This document shows positions 26,854 to 35,697 of a stretch of DNA of 64,000 nucleotides, in pieces; position 1 is the stretch's first letter; every line of letters starts with the position of its first letter. The stretch is taken from NCBI RefSeq assembly GCF_018882185.1, contig NZ_JACVOY010000003.1:1-64000 (forward strand). The letters are read 5' to 3'. Both the position numbers and the translations under genes were made by a program. This stretch comes from Polynucleobacter sp. AP-Latsch-80-C2. GTDB lineage: Bacteria; Pseudomonadota; Gammaproteobacteria; Burkholderiales; Burkholderiaceae. The notes beneath the pieces were generated by a model. The model ran no database searches and was not told where the DNA came from. It was given only the letters and a program-made list of their open reading frames with translations.

Positions 26854-27258
26854 TCATTCAAAAAATCGATTAACTACCCAGTAGGCAAAACCTGCAGTGA
26901 CAGCGGTTACAGCGCTACCCCAGGCAATATCAATAAAAGCGAGTCCTGTGGGGAAATTGCGAATGACGGCTAAATTGGTGAGGTCATAAGTCATGTAGCA
27001 AAAAAAGCCAAATAAGGCACCATATTGCACTGCATATATCCAGGACTGTTTTGACAGGGCGGGTACGATAACGAAAATACAAACCCCTAGGGCGTACAGA
27101 ACATAAAAAGCCAAGCCGGCAATAAGCTTAGGCTCGGTCGCCATGAGTTCACCCATTTGCTGCTGATAGAGGTTTCTAGCAATACCGAGAAGCCAAACTA
27201 AATCGATGGCAACGAGCGTAATGAGAAAGACAAGATAGACGCCGAAATATTTGAGCAA
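26854..27258 (-). CDS. DUF2177 family membrane protein
   Basis: A 134-aa protein with four predicted helices. The N-terminal helix contains IDLVWLLGIARNLYQ and a later loop has MTYDLTNLAVIRNFP, which together are the signature of the DUF2177 family. No biochemical role is known for the family. It lies 26 bases upstream of the SulP gene on the same strand and may be co-transcribed with it. It diverges from the universal stress protein. Confidence 0.85.
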   Translation of the reverse strand: MLKYFGVYLVFLITLVAIDLVWLLGIARNLYQQQMGELMATEPKLIAGLAFYVLYALGVCIFVIVPALSKQSWIYAVQYGALFGFFCYMTYDLTNLAVIRNFPTGLAFIDIAWGSAVTAVTAGFAYWVVNRFFE

Positions 27259-27345
27259 TTTAGTTACCCCTTGAGCTTTGATACGTCAATAATAAGTATT
27301 ATGATGGAAAGAGTAGATTAGTAGTTCAATTTAAAGGGAGTTGAT

Positions 27346-27786
27346 ATGTTTAAGCATTTATTAGTACCGGTTGACGGCTCGGACGTAAGCAAAAAAGGCC
27401 TCAAGAAAGTGGCGCAGCTCGCGAATGCGGATAAAGCTGCGGTAACTTTAGTTTATGTGTCTGATCCTACGCCACCTTCGGTATATGCCGATAGCACCAT
27501 GGCCTATGGGATTTCTCAAAAAGAGCATAAGCAAGCCACTGATGATTATGCAAAAGAGGTCTTCAAAAAGGCGGCTACTATTCTGGGTGCTGGCATTAAA
27601 GCAAAAACCCTTCATATTGGTAATGCTAATTTGTCAGCGGGCATTTTGGATGCGGCAAAGAAAGCCAAAGCAGATGTGATCGTGATGGCTTCACACAAGC
27701 GCACAGGAATCAAGGGAATGTTGCTTGGTAGCGAGACACACGAAGTGATCGTGCATGCAGCATTACCAGTATTAGTACTTGCTTAA
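27346..27786 (+). CDS. Universal stress protein (UspA family)
   Basis: A 146-aa single-domain Usp. It opens with KHLLVPVDGSDVSKKGL and ends with RTGIKGMLLGSETHEVI and PVLVLA. The glycine-rich loop GIKGMLLGS is the nucleotide phosphate site of ATP-binding members. The gene has a GGGAG ribosome site and is followed by a strong terminator, so it is monocistronic. Such proteins respond to starvation or redox stress. Confidence 0.92.
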   Translation: MFKHLLVPVDGSDVSKKGLKKVAQLANADKAAVTLVYVSDPTPPSVYADSTMAYGISQKEHKQATDDYAKEVFKKAATILGAGIKAKTLHIGNANLSAGILDAAKKAKADVIVMASHKRTGIKGMLLGSETHEVIVHAALPVLVLA

Positions 27787-27805
27787 GGCATTCTTGTTTC
27801 AATAG

Positions 27806-27831
27806 AAAAAGGGTCCTCGGGACCCTTTTTT
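27806..27831. terminator. Terminator after the universal stress protein gene
   Basis: GGGTCC-TCG-GGACCC makes a perfect six-pair stem with AAAAA before it and six T residues after it. It can act on both strands and separates usp from the converging M23 peptidase gene. Confidence 0.92.
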
Positions 27832-27845
27832 GCTTCTTCACTAAC

Positions 27846-29282
27846 TCAATTTTTTATTGGACTACCGAGCAATAAGATTTCTCGAGTGAGTTGACCGCTC
27901 TCGTTATCCCTCATAGACCATAAATCTAATTGGGTCTTCGCGCCGTAAGGGTCAACATAAATTCCATTCTTTCGCAATTCAAAATGGAGGTGTGGACCTG
28001 TTGATCTTCCAGTAGTTCCTACATAGCCGATTTCAAAACCACGGCGCACTTCATTGCCTAGCTCTAGTTCTACGTTGTAGTTGCTCAAGTGCGCGTAGTA
28101 GGTATGGTAGTTGCCGGGATGCTCTAAAACAATCAGGTTGCCAAATGCACCATTAAATCCAAGATGAACGACTTTGCCATTAGCTACGCTAAAAATAGGC
28201 GTGCCCGTTGGCGCTGCATAATCAATACCCATATGGGTGCGATAGCGTTGTTTAGGGGGCGCTGTTTGAGTCGTGGAGGCTTTGCTACTAGGGCGTTTGC
28301 CAGATGATGCGCGCACACTTCCTACTCCGCGAGAGATACGGCGATAGCTGAGGGGGTTGGTCCAGAAAGAACGCTCCAGTGATTCACCGCTGCCAGTGAA
28401 GAATCCGCCCGGTATGTCACTGCGCTCAACCCAATACGCACTTGCAAATACTTCTTTATTGGTAGGATCAATAATTTCTACGGCCCAGATTTGCGCCCAG
28501 CGCTCGCGATCACCAAAATCTACAATTAAGCGAACGACACTATTGGTGTTTTCAAGTGAATTATTGTCTTCAGGATAAATTTGCTTGATGAGGGAATTGA
28601 GTTCCCAGACCAATTCCACCGGTAGCTTATCGCCTACTTTGGAAGGGTCATATAAAACCTCCTGTAGTGGCAAGCGAATTTCCGTCAGGTCTTTCGATTC
28701 GTTTCTTAAATAATCCTGCTGCACTAAAAAGCCACCAAAGGCAGAGGGAGTAAATGTCCACACTTCAGTTCTAACATCCTGAATAGGGCCATTCATTATG
28801 CTCAGAGAATCAAAGCGGTTGCGCGTACCAAAAGCAACCGCATATGGAATACAGTCGCCACGCATGCGATCAAAGAAGGTTTTGGTTTGGGTTTTAAAGA
28901 ACTCAGAAAAGGCGCGGTTATCGATACCGATATTGACTGGCAGATTGTCTTCATTGAAGTTTCTTCTGAGACAACCTTGACTAATGCGATAGTCCAAATT
29001 ACCTGCGCTATCCAGAATCAGCTCATCGGGATCTTTGCGCTGGAAAAGGGCGGGGTTCAGGCTGTTCGACTTAGCCCCGCTATTGGCGGAATTGTCTTTA
29101 AAGCCGCGCTGACCTGAGCTTTGAATAATGACCTTTTGAGTAGCCTTAGACGTCTTCGGAGTTAGTTGGGTTTGTGCGTGTGCTGTAGGCGCTAAGACCA
29201 AGGTCAGACTTGCTAGAGCAAAGCTAAAAAGGAGGAGCGCCCAAGGAGAAGTCCTGGTGCTTTGAGATACTTTTTTATTCAC
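27846..29282 (-). CDS. M23 family metallopeptidase
   Basis: A probable periplasmic peptidase, 478 aa when read from the GTG at 29282. The first 38 residues then look like a signal peptide ending PTAHA. The C-terminal peptidase domain (about 350-450) has HMGIDYAA, supplying His and Asp zinc ligands, and HLHFE with the catalytic HxH. A beta-rich region of about 250 residues of unknown function precedes it. The protein likely acts on peptidoglycan cross-links. An ATG at 29378 in the same frame would add 32 residues that do not look like a signal. Neither start has an ideal ribosome site. Confidence 0.85.
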   Translation of the reverse strand: MNKKVSQSTRTSPWALLLFSFALASLTLVLAPTAHAQTQLTPKTSKATQKVIIQSSGQRGFKDNSANSGAKSNSLNPALFQRKDPDELILDSAGNLDYRISQGCLRRNFNEDNLPVNIGIDNRAFSEFFKTQTKTFFDRMRGDCIPYAVAFGTRNRFDSLSIMNGPIQDVRTEVWTFTPSAFGGFLVQQDYLRNESKDLTEIRLPLQEVLYDPSKVGDKLPVELVWELNSLIKQIYPEDNNSLENTNSVVRLIVDFGDRERWAQIWAVEIIDPTNKEVFASAYWVERSDIPGGFFTGSGESLERSFWTNPLSYRRISRGVGSVRASSGKRPSSKASTTQTAPPKQRYRTHMGIDYAAPTGTPIFSVANGKVVHLGFNGAFGNLIVLEHPGNYHTYYAHLSNYNVELELGNEVRRGFEIGYVGTTGRSTGPHLHFELRKNGIYVDPYGAKTQLDLWSMRDNESGQLTREILLLGSPIKN

Positions 29283-29460
29283 AGTGACATTATCTAATAA
29301 TGCGAGGTCAAGGTCTGATATTTTTGTTGTGGCGCAGCAAATACCCCTCTCTGAATGTGTAATTGCCAAAAATGACATGCTCCTGAGGGCAAAGGCTAAG
29401 ATTGACCCCCTCTCAAAAAGTAAATAATCGATACAATATTTTTTTGATTAAGGAGTTCAG

Positions 29461-30594
29461 ATGCCCATTATTGAATCCGTGCAGGTCGCTTCGTTGGCAG
29501 TGCCTCTAGATAAAGTCACTTCATTTTCTACTCGCACCGTATCTGAGCGCCACTATTGCATCGTTAAGGTCCGGGGCAAGGATGGTAACGAAGGAATTGG
29601 ATTTTGTTATGTTGGTAGCGCTGGTGGCGATATTGCCAAAATCGCTGTTGAGCAATTGCTGGCACCTAAGCTGATTGGCCAGAATAGTCATCGCAGTGAG
29701 GGCTTATGGATGGATATGTATAACGAATCCATCTTGCAGGGTCGTGCAGGCGCTGTAATGCGCGGCATCTCCATATTAGATACAGCCTTGTGGGATTTAA
29801 ATGCGCGCTCTGTTGGGCTGCCTTTGCATCACTATTTGGGCGCTGTTGTGAATGACCGCGTTCCAGCCTATGCCAGCGGGGGGTACTACTTAGACGGCAA
29901 AACACCTGCCAAGCTGGGTAAGGAAATGGAATCTTACGTTAAACAGGGCTTTAAAGCTGTCAAGATGAAAGTAGGTCGTCTCTCTCCTACGGAAGAAGAG
30001 GCGAGGGTTAAAGCGGCTCGCAAAGCGATTGGCGATGATGTGTTGTTAACCTTAGATGCGAACAATGCCTGGCGTGATTTGCCTACCGCTTTGGAATATG
30101 TTCGTCGCTTTGAGGCCTACAACCCATATTGGATTGAAGAACCTTTTTCTCCTGATGCGATTGATTTGCATGCTGCACTAGCACGTCAAACTACCATCAA
30201 TGTTGCTACTGGGGAAATGGAGGCAGGTCGTTGGCGCTTTAGAGAATTGATTGATGCAGGCGGTGCAGCGATTTTGCAATCGGATGCTGCTGTATGTGGT
30301 GGCATTACAGAATGGCGACGGATCTCTGCCTACGCAGACCTAAAAGGGGTAATCGTCTGTCCACATTGGATGCATGATCTTCATGCGCCATTGGTAGCAG
30401 CTACTCCGAATGCACGCTTCGTAGAATTTTTCTTAGATGATCAGGTATTAAATTTCCGTAGACTGATTAATAAGCAGCTCACCTTTAAGAATGGCGACTT
30501 AATATTGCACCAAACACCTGGTCTTGGTTTTGAGTTTGATGAAGCTGCAATTAAAAAGTACGCTGGCAAAGATGCGTGGACAAAAATTGCTTAG
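29461..30594 (+). CDS. Mandelate racemase/muconate lactonizing enzyme family protein
   Basis: A 377-aa enolase-superfamily enzyme. Metal ligands are Asp199, Glu226 and Glu252. Catalytic residues are Lys168 and Lys170 in the KMK motif, with His302 in PHWMHD and Asp275 in the strand before. This KxK plus His/Asp pattern fits the mandelate racemase subgroup, which includes many acid-sugar dehydratases. The start has AAGGAG five bases upstream. It faces the TRAP/DHDPS operon across a shared terminator. A dehydratase for a hydroxy acid or sugar acid is the best guess; the exact substrate cannot be told. Confidence 0.88.
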   Translation: MPIIESVQVASLAVPLDKVTSFSTRTVSERHYCIVKVRGKDGNEGIGFCYVGSAGGDIAKIAVEQLLAPKLIGQNSHRSEGLWMDMYNESILQGRAGAVMRGISILDTALWDLNARSVGLPLHHYLGAVVNDRVPAYASGGYYLDGKTPAKLGKEMESYVKQGFKAVKMKVGRLSPTEEEARVKAARKAIGDDVLLTLDANNAWRDLPTALEYVRRFEAYNPYWIEEPFSPDAIDLHAALARQTTINVATGEMEAGRWRFRELIDAGGAAILQSDAAVCGGITEWRRISAYADLKGVIVCPHWMHDLHAPLVAATPNARFVEFFLDDQVLNFRRLINKQLTFKNGDLILHQTPGLGFEFDEAAIKKYAGKDAWTKIA

Positions 30595-30622
30595 ATCAAT
30601 GCTGAGGTAATGCCTCAATACA

Positions 30623-30656
30623 AATAATAAAGCCCGCAACTGCGGGCTTTATTATT
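30623..30656. terminator. Bidirectional terminator with a 16-bp stem
   Basis: A perfect inverted repeat of 16 bases per arm (30623-30638 and 30641-30656), with a GCCCGC core flanked by A/T-rich ends. The stem supplies T-runs for both directions, which suits its place between the converging MR/MLE and TRAP permease genes. Confidence 0.92.
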
Positions 30657-30671
30657 ATTGAAACGCATCGA

Positions 30672-32687
30672 TTACGTAGATGATCTTGGATTGAGTTTGA
30701 AGTGGGTAATAGTTTGCGTCACCAGAACCAAACCAAATCCAATAAAGCCAACCAAGTCTGCTTCAGTAGATGGATAGGCTAGAGCAACGCCAGAAATCAC
30801 CATAATGATGCGCTCAAACACTTTGGTTTTTTCAATAAACCATCCTTGTAGGCCGCCAGCCAAACAGATAATGCCAACTACAGCGGTAAAGGAGATCCAA
30901 GCAATCTGCATCCAGTCTGCTTGCTCAAGCGCGTTGGTAGAGCCCATGAGTAAGAGGCTAACACCCGATTTATCAAGTACGAACATGAACGGTACCAGGA
31001 TTGCAGGCGCAACATATTTCCAAGTTTGTAGCGTTGTTTTATATGGATTGCCCTTACAAATCGCCGCAGCTGCAAAGGGTGAAAGCGCTGTTGGAGGGGA
31101 TACCTCTGAAAGCACAGCGTAATAGAAGATGAACATGTGGGCTGCAAACGGCGGAACATCTAAGTTAATCAATGCTGGAGCAGCAATCACGGCGCAAATA
31201 ATGTATGACGCCGTTACGGGAACCGCAAGACCGACGATCCAGACGATCAATGCAGTAAAGATGGCGGTAAGCAATAAAGAACCACCTGCGTACTGAATCA
31301 CGATGGAGCTAAATTTAAGACCTAAGCCAGTCAGCGTAACCGTACCAACAATCAAACCAGCGCCCGCACAGGTTGCTGCAATAGCCAAAACGCCAGTTGA
31401 GCCAGAGGCCAAAGCTTTGGTAAGGTTGGAGTTATAGAGCCCTGAAAGAATGGGTTCTTTACCTTTAAACCAGGCCCAAGGAATGATGGCGGTATCTTCA
31501 CGCAACATACTTGAAAATGCCGAGACTACTGTGGCCCAAAATACTGACATGACTGGTGAAAAGCCCATCATCATAAAGACTACGATCGAGATGAGGGAGA
31601 AGAAGTGGAACCAATATTTTTTGGTTAACTGCCAAGCACTTTCAGCAGATGCAAAGTGAATATGCTTCATGCCATATTTACGTACATCAATCTCTACCAT
31701 GACAAATAAGCCAAGGTAGAAAAGAATGGTCGGGATGGTTGCCATAAGCAAAACATCCAAATAAGAAATTTTGAGGAAGTCTGCAATCAAGAATGCTGCT
31801 GCACCAAGGACGGGCGGCGAGATGATGGCACCCAAGCCGCCTGCAGCTAACAAACCACCTGCAGCGTTTCTTTCGTAGCCGACTTTCTCCAACATTGGAG
31901 CAGCTACAGAGCCTACGGTTACGGTAGTGGCGACACCAGAACCAGAAGGGCCACCCATTAAGAATGAGGACAGCACAATCGTTCTACCAACACCAGAGGA
32001 TTTTCCACCCATGGCCGCAAAGGAGAAATCGATGAAGAATTTTCCAGCGCCGGTGAATTGCAAGAAGGCGCCAAAGATGGTGAACAGAATGATCAGGGTA
32101 GCGGAAACGTCTACAGCAGTGCCGTAGATGCCTTCAAGTGTCATATACATATACCCGACAAGACGATCGAGGCCATACCCTTTGTGAGTCCAAGGAGCGG
32201 GCAAATAGTTTCCAAATAAGGCATAGAGCAAAAAGAGAACGGTGACTGTCACAAGTACCATGCCGTTAGTACGGCGCACGCTCTCTAGTATCAAAAGGAT
32301 TAAACCAATGCCCACCATGACATCCGTTGGGTTAGGTGCGGTATTGCGATCAGAGAAATCATCTCCACCACTGAGGATGTAATAAGCAATAGCAACAGAA
32401 CCTATGGCAAAGAGGACATCCCACAGCATTAACCGATTCTTAAAGCGGGCGGTAATCGGGAAGCTTAAAAATACTAAGAATAGAACTAAGCCAACGTGGA
32501 TTACTCGAAGCTGTTGCGTAGGAACAATGGAATAGGCTGCATAGAGATGAAACAAAGACATGCCAACGGCCACTAAGGTGATGAACTTTGCCAGTAAACC
32601 TTTGTAGTCATTTGAATCGCCTTCCTCCTGCTTGATAAAGGCGTCTAGTTTTTCCTGGGTTTCGTTATCGATTACGTTTTGGCTCAT
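30672..32687 (-). CDS. TRAP transporter fused permease (TAXI type, 4TM-12TM)
   Basis: A 671-aa membrane protein that fuses the small DctQ-like and large DctM-like TRAP subunits. A charged N-terminal tail of about 30 residues precedes the first helix. The DctM part contains GGPSGSGVATTVTVGSV, the TAXI-permease signature, and AVLSEVSPPTALSPFAA. It imports an organic acid using the sodium gradient. The partner binding protein is the next gene upstream on the same strand (32772-33722), 84 bases away. It is the last gene of the operon and ends at the bidirectional terminator. Confidence 0.93.
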   Translation of the reverse strand: MSQNVIDNETQEKLDAFIKQEEGDSNDYKGLLAKFITLVAVGMSLFHLYAAYSIVPTQQLRVIHVGLVLFLVFLSFPITARFKNRLMLWDVLFAIGSVAIAYYILSGGDDFSDRNTAPNPTDVMVGIGLILLILESVRRTNGMVLVTVTVLFLLYALFGNYLPAPWTHKGYGLDRLVGYMYMTLEGIYGTAVDVSATLIILFTIFGAFLQFTGAGKFFIDFSFAAMGGKSSGVGRTIVLSSFLMGGPSGSGVATTVTVGSVAAPMLEKVGYERNAAGGLLAAGGLGAIISPPVLGAAAFLIADFLKISYLDVLLMATIPTILFYLGLFVMVEIDVRKYGMKHIHFASAESAWQLTKKYWFHFFSLISIVVFMMMGFSPVMSVFWATVVSAFSSMLREDTAIIPWAWFKGKEPILSGLYNSNLTKALASGSTGVLAIAATCAGAGLIVGTVTLTGLGLKFSSIVIQYAGGSLLLTAIFTALIVWIVGLAVPVTASYIICAVIAAPALINLDVPPFAAHMFIFYYAVLSEVSPPTALSPFAAAAICKGNPYKTTLQTWKYVAPAILVPFMFVLDKSGVSLLLMGSTNALEQADWMQIAWISFTAVVGIICLAGGLQGWFIEKTKVFERIIMVISGVALAYPSTEADLVGFIGFGLVLVTQTITHFKLNPRSST

Positions 32688-32771
32688 GTCTCAACCTATT
32701 TATCTATTTATATTTATGACAGCAATAAAGCAAAAGAGGTGAGTTTGACTCACCCCTCGGATTCGTGAAGC

Positions 32772-33722
32772 TTAGTTAACTTTAATATTTTTCTCTTTGA
32801 AATACTTTAAAGCGCCAGGGTGAAATTCAATCGGCGTTGATTTTGCCTTTTGATTTTCCAAGCTAACGTTCATGTATTCCTGGTGAGTACGGACTAAATC
32901 TAATTTGTTATCAAAGACAGCCTTCACAATTTTGTAGACTTCTTCATTGGTCATATTGGCATTTACTACCAAAATATTCGCTACAGCAGCTACTTTGTTA
33001 TCTTTTGTCATGCCGCTATAGGTTGCTTTCGGAATGACTGTTGGGAAGTAGAGGTTGCCATATTTTTTATTCATCGCAGGTAATTCGTCGGTGGTATCCA
33101 CCATCACGATTTTCATACCAGGGCTGTTGGCTAAGTCAGTAACAGCAGCTGTTGGTAAGCCACCAACCCAGAAGAAGGCATCAATCTTGCGATCTTTAAC
33201 GGCATTCACTGATTCAGCAACGCTGAGGCGCTCGCGCTTAACGTCCTTATCTTTGTCTATGCCAGCAGCTTCTAGCAAACGAAATGCCATCACTTCAGTA
33301 GCGCTTCCAGGTGCGCCAGTACTAATACGCTTACCTTTGAGATCTTTCATAGACTTAATACCGGTAGATTCCACGGTTGCTACGTGCATCAAGTTTGGAT
33401 AGAGAATCAAGAGGGTACGTAAGTCTACTTTTTTCCCAGTGAACTTGCCTTCACCGACTTGAGCATCTTTAGCAGCATCTGCCATAGAGAAGCCAATATA
33501 CGGTTTGCCAGTGCCGATGAGATTCAGGTTATCCACTGAGCCGCCAGTCACCTCTGCAGTTGCAGACATGCCTGGTACCTTGCTAGAAAGAACGGCCGCT
33601 AAGCCGCCGCCCATAGGGTAATAAACACCACCCGTTCCACCAGTGGCAATAGAAATATTTTGAGCTTGTGCACTTACCCATAAAAAGCTGAGTGAGAGCG
33701 CAATGATTTTTAGTAATTTCAT
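32772..33722 (-). CDS. TAXI-family TRAP solute-binding protein
   Basis: A 316-aa periplasmic receptor with a 20-residue signal peptide ending AQA. ISIATGGTGGVYYPMGGGL opens the mature part, and GKRISTGAPGSATEVM and DRKIDAFFWVGG are TAXI hallmarks. TAXI receptors deliver ligands, mostly organic acids, to fused TRAP permeases. The gene lies between the DHDPS-like gene (22 bases away) and the permease, in one operon. Confidence 0.92.
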   Translation of the reverse strand: MKLLKIIALSLSFLWVSAQAQNISIATGGTGGVYYPMGGGLAAVLSSKVPGMSATAEVTGGSVDNLNLIGTGKPYIGFSMADAAKDAQVGEGKFTGKKVDLRTLLILYPNLMHVATVESTGIKSMKDLKGKRISTGAPGSATEVMAFRLLEAAGIDKDKDVKRERLSVAESVNAVKDRKIDAFFWVGGLPTAAVTDLANSPGMKIVMVDTTDELPAMNKKYGNLYFPTVIPKATYSGMTKDNKVAAVANILVVNANMTNEEVYKIVKAVFDNKLDLVRTHQEYMNVSLENQKAKSTPIEFHPGALKYFKEKNIKVN

Positions 33723-33744
33723 GTTTGTCTCCTGTCGTTTTTAA

Positions 33745-34671
33745 TTAAAGACCCGGCATAGAAAAATTAGCATTTTGTAATTCACCTAAGAGTTTTGCTT
33801 GTTGCTCTGCAGTTAACTGCATGAGGGGTGGGCGTACTCTTAACCAGTCTGGATCTTTGCTGTAATGCGCGACAGCCGTTTTCATGCCGGCAATCATTTG
33901 GTACTGCGCAAAGATGGCGCGTAGTTTATCCATCTCAGCCTGACGTTCATCGGCATTCGACTCTCTCCAATGTGCTGCTAGCTCGGCTAGTGCTTTTGGA
34001 TTTACGTTTGCAGTTGCAGAGATACAGCCAACACCGCCCGCACGTAAGGTGCGCATGAGGAATACTTCGCTACCAGCATAAACACGGAAACCGGAAGGTG
34101 CTAGTAATTTGATAACGGATTCGGTGTAAGCCCAGTCGCCAGAACTATCTTTCATACCGACGACAGTTTTTGGATATTCTTTGGCTAGGCGCTCAAGTAA
34201 GGACAGACTTAAGTTGATTTTGGTTACCGGTGGAATGTTGTAGATATAAATTTGCAATCCATCGCTACCGACTTTTTGAATGACCTCAGAGTAGTAAGCA
34301 AACAAACCATCATCGGTGACATCTTTGTAATAGAAAGGCGGCAGCATCAGAACGCCTGCGCACTTATGGGCTACGGCATGACGTGTCATATTGACAGTGG
34401 CATCAATAGAGGTGGCGCCAGTACCCGGCATCATATGCTCAGGATTTAAACCGCCTTCAATAAGCGCAGTTAACGTGCTCATCTTTTGCGGGGCAGACAT
34501 AGAGTTCGCTTCAGAGTTTGTACCAAAGATTGCTTGACCAACACCATTGGCGTCTAACCATTTGCATTGTTTTAATAATTTTTGTGCATCAGGGCTACCA
34601 TCTGCTTTGAACGGTGTTAATACAGGTGATAGCACCGCAGGCAATGTGGATGGATGTAAGGTGATGGTCAT
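33745..34671 (-). CDS. Dihydrodipicolinate synthase family aldolase/dehydratase
   Basis: A 308-aa TIM-barrel class I lyase. The Schiff-base lysine is Lys174 in VGMKDSSGD and the proton relay tyrosine is Tyr144 in YIYNIPP. The phosphate/carboxylate loop reads GTNSEANSMS (about 50-59) and departs from the GTTGE of true DapA, arguing for a catabolic enzyme acting on a 2-keto sugar acid or similar. It belongs to the hydroxyacid dehydrogenase-TAXI-TRAP operon. Likely products include pyruvate; this is inference. Confidence 0.87.
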   Translation of the reverse strand: MTITLHPSTLPAVLSPVLTPFKADGSPDAQKLLKQCKWLDANGVGQAIFGTNSEANSMSAPQKMSTLTALIEGGLNPEHMMPGTGATSIDATVNMTRHAVAHKCAGVLMLPPFYYKDVTDDGLFAYYSEVIQKVGSDGLQIYIYNIPPVTKINLSLSLLERLAKEYPKTVVGMKDSSGDWAYTESVIKLLAPSGFRVYAGSEVFLMRTLRAGGVGCISATANVNPKALAELAAHWRESNADERQAEMDKLRAIFAQYQMIAGMKTAVAHYSKDPDWLRVRPPLMQLTAEQQAKLLGELQNANFSMPGL

Positions 34672-34683
34672 TCTTGCTCCGAT

Positions 34684-35613
34684 TTAATTTTTAACTTCTG
34701 TGAGAAGTGGCTGTTGGTTAAAAAAGGCTTCTAAATTATCTACTGCTAAATTCGTCATTGCTATCCGTGTTTCCGAGGTAGCACTTCCAATATGGGGTGT
34801 TAAGAGCACATTATCTAGATTTAAAAAGTCAGCGTTGGGATTTGGCTCATTTTCAAAGACATCTAGAGCTGCGCCAGCAATCTTTTTATGCTGCAGTGCA
34901 TATAAAAGTGCAGTCTCATCGACGACACTGCCGCGAGCAATATTGATTAAATAGCCATTGGGTCCAAGAGCATTCAATACTTCCGCATTAATCATTTTGT
35001 CGGTATCGGGAGTGGCTGGGCACGCTAAAAACAGCACATCACATGCAGCCGCTAAATCTTTGACGTTTTTGAAATAGGTGTAAGGCAAATTTTTAGGGTT
35101 AGGGCCGCTATAAGCGATCTCTACCTTGAAGGGCAGAAGTCGCTCAGCCAAGTCCTGGCCAATTCTGCCCATCCCAGCAATCCCAACGCGCTTACCCGCC
35201 AGGGTAGTAGTGATCTTGAATAAGCCCTTTGACCATTCGGTGCTTTTAACAAAGTCCTGAGCTTCTGGAATGCGTCGAAGTAGTCCGAACAACATGCCAA
35301 TCGCCAATTCACATACGGCATCATTGAGGACGCCTGGGGTGTTGCTTGCCTTGATGCCACGTTCCCGAAGATGACTTAGCGGGAGGTTGTCGTAGCCAAC
35401 CCCGCAGGTGGCAACCATGCGGACCTTGGGGAGCTGCTTTACCAGGGCTTCGGGTAGTTTGGTATTGGAGCGAATGAGGATGGCCTCAAAGTCTCCAGCA
35501 GGCGGAGGGGCTGCAGGATCTAAATGGCATGTTGGTTTAAAGCGTCGATCAATTTCTGCCTGCATAATTTCAGGGAAATAGCCGACCTGTAGCACCGAAT
35601 TGACGGGGATCAT
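34684..35613 (-). CDS. D-2-hydroxyacid dehydrogenase (GHPR-like)
   Basis: A 309-aa NAD(P)-dependent enzyme. The cofactor loop GMGRIG is at about 149-154. The catalytic triad is visible: Arg in INIARGS, Glu in FENEPN and His in LTPHIGSATSE. The NARSxT-like region after the second strand is replaced by YSGPNPKN, suggesting NADP use. Such enzymes reduce glyoxylate, hydroxypyruvate or other 2-keto acids. It is the first gene of the operon leading to the TRAP permease, and it diverges from the 3-hydroxyacyl-CoA dehydrogenase-like gene. Confidence 0.88.
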   Translation of the reverse strand: MIPVNSVLQVGYFPEIMQAEIDRRFKPTCHLDPAAPPPAGDFEAILIRSNTKLPEALVKQLPKVRMVATCGVGYDNLPLSHLRERGIKASNTPGVLNDAVCELAIGMLFGLLRRIPEAQDFVKSTEWSKGLFKITTTLAGKRVGIAGMGRIGQDLAERLLPFKVEIAYSGPNPKNLPYTYFKNVKDLAAACDVLFLACPATPDTDKMINAEVLNALGPNGYLINIARGSVVDETALLYALQHKKIAGAALDVFENEPNPNADFLNLDNVLLTPHIGSATSETRIAMTNLAVDNLEAFFNQQPLLTEVKN

Positions 35614-35697
35614 GTCTCACTAACTTTTTTATTGGAATAATGATTCCATTGTAAGAGGATTTTTCCTGAAAAGTCCTCCCCCTTTAGGAGAAATATT

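Noticed and set aside
27278..27289. TTGATACGTCAA ahead of the universal stress gene, resembling an FNR box
   Set aside because: The half-sites are two bases too close. FNR needs TTGAT-N4-ATCAA (14 bases), and here the palindrome is only 12 bases long.
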